From Sphingomonas alpina (lineage in GTDB: Bacteria > Pseudomonadota > Alphaproteobacteria > Sphingomonadales > Sphingomonadaceae), in contig NZ_CP061038.1 of the NCBI RefSeq assembly GCF_014490665.1, forward strand, positions 4,548,501 to 4,612,500: a DNA stretch of 64,000 bases. The letters run 5' to 3'. Positions 8,470-16,230 of this stretch are shown one piece after another. The translations under genes were made by a program, and so were the position numbers. The notes beneath the pieces are model-generated. The model was not told the origin of the DNA and did not search any database. It saw only the letters and a list, made by a program, of their open reading frames with translations. Within the stretch, counting starts at the first letter, position 1, and the number at the start of each line of letters is the position of its first letter.

Positions 8470-8481
8470 AGGCGACGCATA

Positions 8482-8496
8482 GAACAAAAACAGAAC
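8482..8496 (-). promoter_or_regulatory. LexA-type (SOS) box candidate
   Basis: On the minus strand the sequence is GTTCTGTTTTTGTTC, a direct repeat of GTTC with a 7-base spacer, as bound by LexA in alphaproteobacteria. It is immediately upstream of the endonuclease III-like start at 8469. A DNA-repair gene directly behind the box makes this more credible than a chance match. Confidence 0.65.
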
Positions 8497-8543
8497 AATG
8501 GCAAGCGCGACGAGATGAGGCCAGCGCCAGCCGGGCCGTCTCG

Positions 8544-8858
8544 TCAGCGCTTCTTTACGAATTCCGCGCGAAGCACGAGGCCCTTGATGCCGTCGTAGCG
8601 GCAATCAATCTCCTGCGGATCGCCGGTCAGCCGAATCGATTTGATCAGCGTGCCGCGCTTCAGCGTCTGGCCTGCGCCTTTGACGGTCAGGTCCTTGATC
8701 AGCGTGACCTGATCGCCATCGGCAAGCAGATTGCCGACAGAATCGCGCACTTCGGTCGCGGCGCCATCATCGGCACCGGCCTTGGTCCGGGCGTCAGCCG
8801 CGCTGATCCATTCGCCGCTCGCCTCGTCATAGACGAACGCGTCATCGTTTTCCGACAT
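8544..8858 (-). CDS. PhnA/YjdM-like protein without the zinc ribbon
   Basis: A 104-residue protein whose C-terminal two thirds match the PhnA domain: 'VRDSVGNLLADGDQVTLIKD', 'LKRGTLIKSIRL', 'IDCRYDGIKGLVLR'. Despite the historical name this family has no proven role in phosphonate use. The usual N-terminal zinc-ribbon cysteines are missing here; the only cysteine is in the core. The first 25 residues are acidic and look like a replacement. The gene lies 15 bases after the gene for a 41-residue basic protein in the same direction, so the two probably form an operon. Confidence 0.8.
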   Translation of the reverse strand: MSENDDAFVYDEASGEWISAADARTKAGADDGAATEVRDSVGNLLADGDQVTLIKDLTVKGAGQTLKRGTLIKSIRLTGDPQEIDCRYDGIKGLVLRAEFVKKR

Positions 8859-8873
8859 GATGGGACGTGCCCG

Positions 8874-8999
8874 TCAGCTCTTGAGCGTCGTGATTTCGAC
8901 CGCCTTGCCCTTGGTCGAGCTGTTGGCGGCGATCGTCTTGACCTTCTCCGCCTTGGGTTTGCGGACTTCCTTGTTCGATTTCTTCTGGCTCTTGGCCAT
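8874..8999 (-). CDS. 41-residue lysine-rich small protein
   Basis: A short gene starting with MAKSQKKSNKEVRKPKAEK and ending at TGA 8874. Nearly a third of the residues are lysine or arginine, so it is likely cytoplasmic and may bind nucleic acid. GAGGAGAG precedes the ATG at a good distance, which supports real translation. Similar small proteins with 'SNKEVRKPKAEK' are, from memory, widespread in proteobacteria with no function assigned. The PhnA-like gene follows after 15 bases. Confidence 0.75.
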   Translation of the reverse strand: MAKSQKKSNKEVRKPKAEKVKTIAANSSTKGKAVEITTLKS

Positions 9000-9157
9000 G
9001 ACGGCTCTCCTCAAGGGCGAGGCGCCCTCGGGGCCGTTCTACACGAAAAGCCGTGGTCCGGCATAAAAGCTTTGAATGAGGGGGCGGATTGAGTCCGCCG
9101 GAAAAGGGGCCGGATGGGGCGCGGCGTCATCGCGGTCGCGCCCAGCCAGGCAGGAGT

Positions 9158-9256
9158 TCAGCCGATCATGCTCGCGCCATTGGCGGCGTGCTGGCCGAGG
9201 ATCATGAGGATGGTCATCGCGAAGGAGGCGAGACCGATAAAGATGCTGCGAGTCAT
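9158..9256 (-). CDS. 32-residue hydrophobic small protein
   Basis: A short frame MTRSIFIGLASFAMTILMIL followed by a small polar tail. Residues 5-21 could span a membrane once. The ribosome binding site is weak. It lies 28 bases after a similar 36-residue protein, separated by a strong hairpin, and both would be read from the sigma-54-like promoter at 9455-9470. I do not recognise a family. Support comes from the matching size, position and hydrophobic character of the pair. Confidence 0.5.
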   Translation of the reverse strand: MTRSIFIGLASFAMTILMILGQHAANGASMIG

Positions 9257-9274
9257 TGCCTGTATCCGGTTGAG

Positions 9275-9302
9275 GTCGTTCCGGTCAGGCGACCGGAACG
9301 AC
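9275..9302 (-). other. 12-bp perfect hairpin between two small genes
   Basis: GTCGTTCCGGTC (9275-9286) and GACCGGAACGAC (9291-9302) form a perfect stem with loop AGGC. It overlaps the stop codon of the first small gene and precedes the second. There is no T tract, so it may stabilise or attenuate the transcript rather than end it. Confidence 0.8.
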
Positions 9303-9395
9303 GGGAACTGCTGCGCTGATCATCATGGCGGCAACGAAGAGCGATGCAACGAGCGAGAAAGCAACGCGCTGGGCGGCTTCGAAACGGATGGACAT
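9285..9395 (-). CDS. 36-residue single-pass membrane small protein
   Basis: The frame starts MSIRFEAAQRVAFS and continues as a hydrophobic segment (about residues 11-34) ending PVVPVA. An AGGGA site precedes the ATG. The pattern, a short charged N-terminus followed by one membrane helix, is typical of regulatory small membrane proteins. A sigma-54-like promoter lies about 60 bases upstream with a palindrome further out, so the gene could respond to a specific activator. Function and family unknown. Confidence 0.6.
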   Translation of the reverse strand: MSIRFEAAQRVAFSLVASLFVAAMMISAAVPVVPVA

Positions 9396-9454
9396 GGTAT
9401 CTATTCCCTGATTTCTGGCGATCCGGACCATCCGGCCGCCGATGCCAAGGGAAT

Positions 9455-9470
9455 TGCATGGAGCGTGCCA
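9455..9470 (-). promoter_or_regulatory. sigma-54 (RpoN) promoter candidate
   Basis: On the minus strand TGGCACGCTCCATGCA matches the -24/-12 consensus TGGCACG-N4-TTGCA at every position but one and has correct GG-to-GC spacing. Transcription would begin near 9444 and read into the two small genes. rpoN is encoded at 50026-51543. Confidence 0.6.
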
Positions 9471-9553
9471 GTTCCATAAGTGTTTGTATTTGTTAGATAT
9501 GTAATTTTCTTACAGCGTGAATGCGCAAGGATTGCCAAATTTTGCCGGATTTT

Positions 9554-9570
9554 TCGCCAATAGTTGGCGA
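9554..9570. promoter_or_regulatory. palindrome, possible activator site
   Basis: TCGCCAA and TTGGCGA flank a 3-base centre, a perfect 7-bp inverted repeat. It is centred about 118 bases upstream of the predicted sigma-54 start, where enhancer-binding proteins usually bind. It could instead be a hairpin after the diguanylate cyclase gene, although no T tract follows. Confidence 0.4.
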
Positions 9571-9578
9571 GTCGATGG

Positions 9579-10628
9579 CTAGCCGAACCTGCTAAGATTT
9601 CGCCCGGCATGCTTTGCGGCATAAAGCAGCGCGTCGGCACGTGCGAACACCGTGCCGAACTGCTCGTCATCGATGGCAGCGGTAAGTCCGGCCGAAAAAG
9701 TGACGGCCCCGAGCAGCTCATCGGATTCGCGCAGACGATAGCGTTTCGCCGCGACGGTCTCGCGCGCATTCTCAAGTGCTGCCATTGCGGCGTCCGGTGG
9801 AACGTCGGCGAACAGGATCGCGAATTCCTCGCCGCCATAGCGTGCGACGAGATGCCCCTCACAGCCCAGGCACAACGCCTCACCGATCGCTTTCAGCACC
9901 CGATCGCCGATCGTGTGGCCGAAGCGGTCGTTGACGCGCTTGAAATGGTCGATGTCGCATACCGCGACACATACCGATGCTCCGGTCGCCACTTGCGCGG
10001 CATAGGCTTCCTCGAATGCACGGCGATTGGGCAGGTTGGTCAGCGGGTCGCGTCGCGCATTGTCGCGCGCTTCCTCCAGCCGGGCGCGAAGCTCGGTTGC
10101 TTCGTGCGTTGCCGCTTCGAGTCGGGTTTCAGCCGAGCGCACCCGGTCGAGCATCCGCGTCGTGATGCGCACGACCTCATCGACGCCCAATGTCTCCGGT
10201 CCCAAAGCATGATGACGGTGCCGGATCGCGTCCGCGCTGGCGGCAAGGTCGCGGCCAAAACCCTCGGTCTCGGCGCGCATCGCCTGTACGATATCGGTAA
10301 AGCCCTCGACCTGCATCTGGGTCTGCGCGACCAGGCCTTCATTTCTGGCGAGAACCATCGCCTCGGTCGGGATCGGTGGCGCAAGCGTGCCGATTTCGCC
10401 GCCGAGATTTTCGATGTCGCGACGCGACAGGCGGACGCCGCCATCGGTCAGATGCGCCACCGCCCGCGCCAGTGGGCCGTGCGTATCGGTAAGCACACGA
10501 TAGGCAAAGGCATAATGAAGCGGGTCGGGGCTGAGATGATTGTCGCGCAGGAACTCTCCGATGCGGCAGAACAGCTCAGCCGACGCTTCACCGGTGTTTG
10601 CCACCCGTTTTGCACTCGCGCCCGCCAT
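9579..10628 (-). CDS. diguanylate cyclase (GGDEF domain)
   Basis: Makes the second messenger cyclic di-GMP from two GTP. I start at ATG 10628 (349 residues), preceded by GAGGTGAAG; the frame opens further upstream at 10712. The N-terminal 170 residues form a helical region with the motif '[13 protein letters not shown]' seen in a group of soluble diguanylate cyclases, followed by a likely coiled linker ('[20 protein letters not shown]'). The GGDEF domain has '[12 protein letters not shown]' and an intact GGEEF at about residues 265-269, so catalysis is expected. The RxxD inhibitory site five residues before it is absent, so product inhibition is probably weak. No membrane segment. Confidence 0.92.
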   Translation of the reverse strand: MAGASAKRVANTGEASAELFCRIGEFLRDNHLSPDPLHYAFAYRVLTDTHGPLARAVAHLTDGGVRLSRRDIENLGGEIGTLAPPIPTEAMVLARNEGLVAQTQMQVEGFTDIVQAMRAETEGFGRDLAASADAIRHRHHALGPETLGVDEVVRITTRMLDRVRSAETRLEAATHEATELRARLEEARDNARRDPLTNLPNRRAFEEAYAAQVATGASVCVAVCDIDHFKRVNDRFGHTIGDRVLKAIGEALCLGCEGHLVARYGGEEFAILFADVPPDAAMAALENARETVAAKRYRLRESDELLGAVTFSAGLTAAIDDEQFGTVFARADALLYAAKHAGRNLSRFG

Positions 10629-10763
10629 TGCCGTTTCTTCACCTCTTATCGCCTCGTGGCCGTTCTCGGGAACGGCACGACTTCCCCTTCCGGGAAGAGT
10701 GATAGGGCGCAACTGCTAATAACCGATGACTGACCGTAACGACTTCGCATCCGGTGTGTCACC

Positions 10764-11828
10764 TCACCGCGTGAAGGCGATGCCGATCCGCGCATGGCTG
10801 TCGCTGCGGTCGAAACGGCTGAGCGCCTCGCCATAACCCGTAAAGGCCTGACCGAAGAGATAGATGCCCGCCGGGCCGAAGCGTGTCAGGGGATAGGAGA
10901 TGAACAGCTCTCCCGCGCCCTTGCCGGTATCGACGCTGCCGCGCAGCGTGCCCGCGACCTTGAGCCCATTGGTTTGCGCGATCGAGGCGCTCAGCGAGGT
11001 ATAGCCCCAATAACGGTCGATATCGGTCCCGCGACCGAGGCGACTGGTATAGAACCAGGCCTGTGGCGTCAGTTCGAAACGCCAGTCGCCGCCAAGGTCG
11101 AACGCCTTGGTCGCGCGCACGAAGATGCGATTGACGTCGATCGACCGGAAGCCTGCCTCGCCGTTCGAATCATGGCGATAGCCCAGGCCAAGGGTGGTCG
11201 ATCTGCCGATTGGCAGCTCGGCGAACAGCTCCGGGCTGTAGGTGGTCGGGCGGATCGGTCCCGATGGCTCGTTGAGCGCCCAGAACATCGTCTGGGTATA
11301 GGCGCCCCTGATTCTGAACCCGTCTTCGCTGCCGATCAACCGGACCGCAGCGCTGAACTGCATCTTGATGCCGGCATTGCCAGGTCCCCAGGCGGCATAG
11401 GTCGGTTCATAGGGGCGAATGCGATCGGCCAATGCCGTCGAGGTGCCGCTTGAACTGCGCGAAAACGTCTCGAGCTGCGAATCCGATGCGGCGATCGTGA
11501 CGGGTGCCGGCGTGGCAGGCGGGGCGGCTGCGACCGCTTCGGCGGCCGCGAGGCGATAATGCAAGCGGGCAAAACCGCCGGGCGGCACGGTGAGTGGTTC
11601 GTCGGGCGCGGCGATGAGGCGCAGTTTCGTGCCGTCCCTTGCCACCGTCTCGATCGTATCGGGTCCCGTCGCGGGCAGCGTGACCTTGCCTTCATTGAGC
11701 AGGAAGACCTCGACACCGTCCAGCGCGGCGGCCGCTGATGCTGGCGGTTCGACGAGCGGACGAAGCTGGGCGGCGGCCGGCGTGGCGACGATCAGGGTCG
11801 GGGTCGCGACGAGGAGGAGCATGCGCAT
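10764..11828 (-). CDS. pldA: outer-membrane phospholipase A (OMPLA)
   Basis: A 354-residue protein with a signal peptide (residues 1-20, ending PAAAQ). The signature YRHDSNG at 217-223 provides His219, Ser221 and Asn222, the catalytic set of OMPLA, a 12-stranded beta-barrel that hydrolyses phospholipids misplaced in the outer leaflet. The barrel region begins near residue 140. Residues 30-125 are an extra N-terminal part with a small beta-rich stretch and an Ala/Pro linker, not found in the E. coli enzyme. OMPLA works as a calcium-dependent dimer. The C-terminus ends with alternating residues ('HARIGIAFTR') but not the usual terminal Phe. Confidence 0.88.
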   Translation of the reverse strand: MRMLLLVATPTLIVATPAAAQLRPLVEPPASAAAALDGVEVFLLNEGKVTLPATGPDTIETVARDGTKLRLIAAPDEPLTVPPGGFARLHYRLAAAEAVAAAPPATPAPVTIAASDSQLETFSRSSSGTSTALADRIRPYEPTYAAWGPGNAGIKMQFSAAVRLIGSEDGFRIRGAYTQTMFWALNEPSGPIRPTTYSPELFAELPIGRSTTLGLGYRHDSNGEAGFRSIDVNRIFVRATKAFDLGGDWRFELTPQAWFYTSRLGRGTDIDRYWGYTSLSASIAQTNGLKVAGTLRGSVDTGKGAGELFISYPLTRFGPAGIYLFGQAFTGYGEALSRFDRSDSHARIGIAFTR

Positions 11829-11913
11829 CGCTGCGTGATGCCAGTCGTTTGTTACGGATGCGAGTCGTGATTAGCGGCTGGCGGTCTGCTTGCGGGGAAG
11901 CTAGGCGAGAGCG

Positions 11914-12699
11914 ATGCGCGTTTCCCCATCCGATATGGCTTTTGCCGACCGTCTTGCCGATGCGGCAGGCGCGGCGATCCGTCCCTATTTCCGTGAGCCC
12001 CACGGCCTGGAGGCGAAGGACGACGCCTCGCCGGTGACTTTGGCCGACCGCGCCGCCGAACGCGCGATGCGCGAACTGATCGAACAAGCCTATCCCGACG
12101 ACGCGATCATCGGCGAGGAATATGGCGTTCGCGAAGGGAGCAGCGGCCGCGCCTGGGTGCTTGACCCGATCGACGGGACGCGGGCGTTCATCTCGGGCCG
12201 GCCGATCTTCGGGACGCTGATTGCGCTGGTTGCCGATGGCTGGCCGGTGCTTGGAGTGCTCGATCAGCCGATCCTCAAGGAACGCTGGATCGGGGTGGTC
12301 GGACGGCCGACATTGTTCAACGGTGCGCCGGCAAAGACGCGGCGCTGCCCCGACCTGGCCAAGGCATTGCTGGCGACCACCTCGCCCGCGCTGTTCGACG
12401 ACGGCCAGCTTCACGCTTTCGAGCATCTCGAAGCGGGCGTGATGAGCACGGTGCTGGGCGGGGATTGCTATAATTATGGCGGCGTTGCGAGCGGCTGGCT
12501 CGACGTGGTGGTGGAGGCGGGGCTGAAGCTGCATGACTTTGCCGCACTGGTGCCGATCGTCGAGGGCGCCGGCGGGCGGATGTGCGACTGGTCGGGCGAT
12601 CCGCTGACCGCCGACAGCATTGGCGAAGTGATCGCCGCGGGTGATCCGGCGCGGGTCGAGGAGATTCTCGAGGCGCTGGACTGCCGGGGGCACGGTTAG
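11914..12699 (+). CDS. hisN: histidinol-phosphatase, inositol monophosphatase fold
   Basis: A 261-residue magnesium-dependent phosphatase. 'IIGEEYG' (Glu68, Glu69) and 'LDPIDGTRAF' (Asp84, Asp87) bind the metal ions, and 'DFAALVPIVEGAGG' near the end completes the site. The 'WVLDPIDGTRAFISGRPIFG' variant is typical of the HisN branch, which removes phosphate from L-histidinol phosphate in histidine synthesis; a role as general inositol phosphatase remains possible. AGGCGAGAG precedes the ATG. Convergent with the AsmA gene across a hairpin. Confidence 0.88.
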   Translation: MRVSPSDMAFADRLADAAGAAIRPYFREPHGLEAKDDASPVTLADRAAERAMRELIEQAYPDDAIIGEEYGVREGSSGRAWVLDPIDGTRAFISGRPIFGTLIALVADGWPVLGVLDQPILKERWIGVVGRPTLFNGAPAKTRRCPDLAKALLATTSPALFDDGQLHAFEHLEAGVMSTVLGGDCYNYGGVASGWLDVVVEAGLKLHDFAALVPIVEGAGGRMCDWSGDPLTADSIGEVIAAGDPARVEEILEALDCRGHG

Positions 12700-12702
12700 C
12701 TC

Positions 12703-12734
12703 AATTCCTCCCTTGCACAGCGGAGGGAGGAATT
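12703..12734. terminator. hairpin between convergent hisN and AsmA genes
   Basis: AATTCCTCCCT (12703-12713) and AGGGAGGAATT (12724-12734) form a perfect 11-bp stem with a 10-base loop. The right arm overlaps the stop codon of the AsmA gene. No clear T tract follows on either strand. Confidence 0.6.
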
Positions 12735-14913
12735 AGAAAATCCCCAGAAACTTCTTCTTCTGACCCTTCTTCTCCGCATTCGACCTCTTGCCGTCCTCGG
12801 CCTTGGCGGTGGTGCCCCTACCGACATCGTCGCGTGGCTTGCCCTTGGTGGTGGTCTGCGCCTTGGCCGTCGCCCCCGACAGGACCGGGCCGCACGCCGC
12901 CGATTTCGCGTCGCCGACATCGACAAAGGCGAGCACGCCGGCAAGCGGCGTCGCCACCAGGCTCAGCCCCAACCCCACACCGGCGCGCTCGACCAGTTGC
13001 GGACTGATCGGGTTGATTGCGGGGGCGGCGAAATAGCCGCCAATGCCGACCGGCGATTGAGCGGAGATCAGGCTGAACTTCTTGCCGTCGGCGCGAAAGG
13101 CGATGTCGAGCGCCTCGTTCCTGAAGCTGAATCCGCCGCGCCCGATCATCACATTCTTCTGCGTGTCGATCAGGATCGGGTCGGCGGCGGCGATGCCGTT
13201 CCTGACGGTGAAACCGATCAACCCGCAATTGATCTGCACCGGTTCCTTCAATTTGCCCTGGAACAATTTGTATACGAAGGTGCCGAGATCGAGTTCGGAA
13301 AGCTGGATATTGCGCGTCCAGAAACTGCCCTTGGGCAGGATGATCGCAACCCGTCCGTTCGCGTTGCTGAGCGAATCGTGCACGGTATCGCCAGTGCCGG
13401 TCAGCTTGATCCGCGCTTTGACCGTACCGGTGGTGCCTGATTCCTCGACACCCCAGCCGGCGAGCAGCACGCCAAGCGGGGTCGGCGACAATCGGATATC
13501 GTAATCGGTCACCACTGCCGCCCGCCGCGCATTGATTGTGATATCCGACGCGACATGGCCGCGCGCCATGTCGAAGGTCAGCGGTGACAAAGTGAGCAGG
13601 CTGTTGTCGAGCCCCAGGGTCAGCGCGATGTTCGAGACGGGCAGGCTGCGCGCGCGCAAGGTGCGCACCGTATAGCGGACATCGGCATCGAAATTGCGCA
13701 GCGCATCGACCCGAAGCTTCGCATCGGGCAACAGGCGCGGCGTCCCGCCAACCCGGGTGATCGCGCCCGCAGCGCCCTTTGCCGCGACGAGGTCAGGGTT
13801 GTAACCGATGAACGGTGCGACATCGATGATATCGAGCTTGCGCGTCGCCAGCGTCGCGGTGAGCAGCAAGCGCGGTTCCTTCAGCGCCACGGTCAGCGTG
13901 CCGGCGATATCGCTGTCGCCGAAAAAGCCGTTCAGCCCGGTGAAGCGCCATTCATTGCCCGCTTTGGTGAGCGCCGAGTTGAGCTTGTAGGTCCGCGTTT
14001 CGGGGATTGCGACGCCGATCACCGCCAGCAAATCGGCCAGATTGCCGCCGCGCGCAGTGACACGCAGCTTCGATCCTTCAAGCTCGGTCGCGCCGGGCAG
14101 CGTGCCGACGACATCGAGCTTGGTCCGGGCGGCATCGAAATGCAGCATCAGCTGATTCTCGCCGCCGGTGATGGTCGCATTGGGCGACAGCAAGGCGCCG
14201 GTCACCGCGAAAGGCGTGGTGCGTGCGGTGCCGGTGCCGTTCAGGCGGATCGCGCTGGCGAAGCGGCTGTCGGTTGCCTTTGCGGTCTCGATCACGATGT
14301 CGGCCGCGAGCTGCTGGCGCGGGTCGCGATAGCGGACCTGCGTGCCGGTCACCGTCGCGCTGCGGATCAGCGGCAATTCGAACGGTTTGCCCTTGCCGGT
14401 GCCGAACGTCCAGCTGTTGTGCTGGTGTGCCTTGTCCCATTCCATATCGACACGCGCGCCGTCGAGTTCGAGCCGGTTGATCCGTCGCGTGCCTGAAAAG
14501 AGAAACGGCACGACCGCGCCGCGCAGATCGATCCGCTTCGCTTCGAAGAAATTGCGTGGGCCGGCCCAGTCCGGGTTCGAGACGCTCAGCCCCTCAGCGA
14601 CGAATTTCAGGTTGATCGGGTTGAAATAGAATTGGAAATCCCCAGCGACCTTGACCGTGCGATGTGTCGACTGGCTCGCGATGCGCTCGAAGCTATGCTT
14701 CAGGAAGCGACCCTTGGTAATGAACAGGATCGCCCAGGCCAGCAAAATCGCTGCGAGCAGGCCGAGCAGGATACGCCCGATCCAGCCGAGCGGTGTGTGC
14801 TTGCGGTACCGCCGCCAGTACCATGGCACGACGGGGTCCTTTACTTGAGGCGCCGCAGCGGGGTCCGGCTCTTGCACGGACGGGATCGTTACGGGTTCAT
14901 CAAGGTCGGCCAT
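12733..14913 (-). CDS. AsmA family envelope protein
   Basis: A protein of about 726 residues, anchored by one membrane helix ('WIGRILLGLLAAILLAWAIL', roughly residues 43-65) with a long periplasmic beta-rich body. AsmA-like proteins contain a lipid groove and are thought to carry phospholipids between the membranes. The N-terminal AsmA part has 'GDFQFYFNPINLKFVAEGLS' and the C-terminal AsmA_2 part has 'GTVKARIKLTGTG' and 'DIAFRADGKKF'. The tail is lysine-rich (KKGQKKKFLGIF). Two starts are possible, 14928 and 14913; neither has a strong ribosome binding site and I use the second. Single-gene unit facing rpmI divergently. Confidence 0.85.
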   Translation of the reverse strand: MADLDEPVTIPSVQEPDPAAAPQVKDPVVPWYWRRYRKHTPLGWIGRILLGLLAAILLAWAILFITKGRFLKHSFERIASQSTHRTVKVAGDFQFYFNPINLKFVAEGLSVSNPDWAGPRNFFEAKRIDLRGAVVPFLFSGTRRINRLELDGARVDMEWDKAHQHNSWTFGTGKGKPFELPLIRSATVTGTQVRYRDPRQQLAADIVIETAKATDSRFASAIRLNGTGTARTTPFAVTGALLSPNATITGGENQLMLHFDAARTKLDVVGTLPGATELEGSKLRVTARGGNLADLLAVIGVAIPETRTYKLNSALTKAGNEWRFTGLNGFFGDSDIAGTLTVALKEPRLLLTATLATRKLDIIDVAPFIGYNPDLVAAKGAAGAITRVGGTPRLLPDAKLRVDALRNFDADVRYTVRTLRARSLPVSNIALTLGLDNSLLTLSPLTFDMARGHVASDITINARRAAVVTDYDIRLSPTPLGVLLAGWGVEESGTTGTVKARIKLTGTGDTVHDSLSNANGRVAIILPKGSFWTRNIQLSELDLGTFVYKLFQGKLKEPVQINCGLIGFTVRNGIAAADPILIDTQKNVMIGRGGFSFRNEALDIAFRADGKKFSLISAQSPVGIGGYFAAPAINPISPQLVERAGVGLGLSLVATPLAGVLAFVDVGDAKSAACGPVLSGATAKAQTTTKGKPRDDVGRGTTAKAEDGKRSNAEKKGQKKKFLGIF

Positions 14914-15070
14914 CACGAATGCAATCATCGGGGGACATGAATCGTTCCCGATGGTTGCATTTGCGACGACTCCCGGTTATGCGCCCGCCTTTCGCGAGTA
15001 AGAGGAACCGCCCGGCCGGTATGGGCTGCCGTGGCTGTTCATAAATCGTCGCGTTTATAAGGAGACGAAA

Positions 15071-15274
15071 ATGCCCAAACTCAAGACGAAGAGCGGCGTC
15101 AAAAAGCGCTTCAAGCTCACTGCTACTGGTTTGTTGAAGCACGGCGTTGCCGGCAAGCGTCACCGCCTGCTGCATCACAACGGCAAATATATCCGCCAGA
15201 ATCGCGGCACCAAGGTGCTGTCCAAGGCCGATACGGCAACGGTTAAGGCCTGGGCGCCTTACGGTCTCGGTTGA
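15071..15274 (+). CDS. rpmI: 50S ribosomal protein L35
   Basis: A 67-residue basic protein of the large ribosomal subunit. 'MPKLKTKSGVKKRFK' and 'HRLLHHNGKYIRQNRGTKVL' are typical. AAGGAGA precedes the ATG at an ideal distance. It is followed by rplT after 17 bases, the usual pair. infC, which often precedes rpmI, is not in this window. Confidence 0.98.
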   Translation: MPKLKTKSGVKKRFKLTATGLLKHGVAGKRHRLLHHNGKYIRQNRGTKVLSKADTATVKAWAPYGLG

Positions 15275-15291
15275 GCGGAAGGAATTAGAGA

Positions 15292-15657
15292 ATGGCACGC
15301 GTCAAACGGGGTGTAACCACCCACGCCAAGCACAAGCGGGTACTTGAACAGGCGAAGGGCTTTTACGGCCGTCGCAAGAACACGATCCGCATCGCCCGCC
15401 AGGCCGTCGAAAAGGCCGGGCAATACGCCTATCGCGACCGCAAGGTTAAGAAGCGTTCGTTCCGCGCGCTGTGGATTCAGCGCATCAACGCGGCCGTCCG
15501 CGTCGAGGGCCTGACCTATGGCACGTTCATGCACGGCCTGAAGCTCGCCGGCGTCGATCTCGACCGCAAGGTCCTGGCCGACATCGCGATGCACGAAGGT
15601 GCGGCGTTTAGCGCCATCATCGCTCAGGCGAAGGCGGCTCTGCCCCAGGCCGCCTGA
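15292..15657 (+). CDS. rplT: 50S ribosomal protein L20
   Basis: A 121-residue protein that binds 23S rRNA early in assembly of the large subunit and can repress its own operon in many bacteria. '[18 protein letters not shown]', '[17 protein letters not shown]' and '[11 protein letters not shown]' are family hallmarks. It is co-transcribed with rpmI, and a strong terminator follows at 15682. Confidence 0.99.
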   Translation: MARVKRGVTTHAKHKRVLEQAKGFYGRRKNTIRIARQAVEKAGQYAYRDRKVKKRSFRALWIQRINAAVRVEGLTYGTFMHGLKLAGVDLDRKVLADIAMHEGAAFSAIIAQAKAALPQAA

Positions 15658-15681
15658 GGCGACCTGTAGCGACCGAATATG

Positions 15682-15714
15682 GGGCGCGGGAGGCAATGCT
15701 TCCCGCGCCCTTTT
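15682..15714 (+). terminator. Rho-independent terminator after rplT
   Basis: GGGCGCGGGA (15682-15691) pairs with TCCCGCGCCC (15701-15710), a 10-bp stem with a 9-base loop, followed by TTTT. Confidence 0.9.
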
Positions 15715-15732
15715 CGTTGGGATTCGAGGTTC

Positions 15733-16230
15733 ATGATCACACTCCACGCCATGACCGACGCTGATTTCGCCTGGCTGCTCGGCGAAACGCCGGCGCGTGC
15801 CGATGGCCTGACTCAGTGCGACGGCGGCATCGGGCCGGTCGAGGTGACCGCCCTGATGCGCGATGTGACCAGAAGCGTTGCCGCGACTACCGATCGCCCG
15901 GTTGCGTGGATGATCGCCGATGGTGACATGGTGGTCGGCATGACCAGTTTCACAAAGCAGGGAAGCGACGGCCGGTACGAGATCGGTTACGGTGTCGCGC
16001 CGGCGCATGAAGGGCGCGGCGTGATGACGCGCGCGATCGCGGCATTGTTGCCGATCCTGCGTGCCGATGGTCATTCCGGCTTGACCGCCGAGACCAGCGT
16101 GGACAATCCGGGCTCGCAGCGCGTGCTCGACAAGAACGGCTTTGTTCGAACCGGTACGCGTGACGATCCCGAAGACGGCGCGCTCATCACCTGGGCGAAC
16201 GACCTGACCAGCAATGGAACACCCGCATGA
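15733..16230 (+). CDS. GNAT family N-acetyltransferase
   Basis: A 165-residue acetyl-CoA-dependent acyltransferase. '[25 protein letters not shown]' contains the acetyl-CoA binding motif A (x-x-x-G-R-G-x), and '[17 protein letters not shown]' is motif B, as in RimJ/RimL-like enzymes. Substrate unknown. I take ATG 15733 because GAGG precedes it and the upstream frame lies in the rplT terminator. The stop overlaps the pheS start by four bases (ATGA), so translation of pheS may be coupled to it. Confidence 0.87.
   Translation: MITLHAMTDADFAWLLGETPARADGLTQCDGGIGPVEVTALMRDVTRSVAATTDRPVAWMIADGDMVVGMTSFTKQGSDGRYEIGYGVAPAHEGRGVMTRAIAALLPILRADGHSGLTAETSVDNPGSQRVLDKNGFVRTGTRDDPEDGALITWANDLTSNGTPA

Noticed and set aside
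15520-15540. TGGCACG followed by TGCA inside rplT, resembling a sigma-54 promoter
   Set aside because: GG-to-GC spacing is one base short and the site lies within a coding region.
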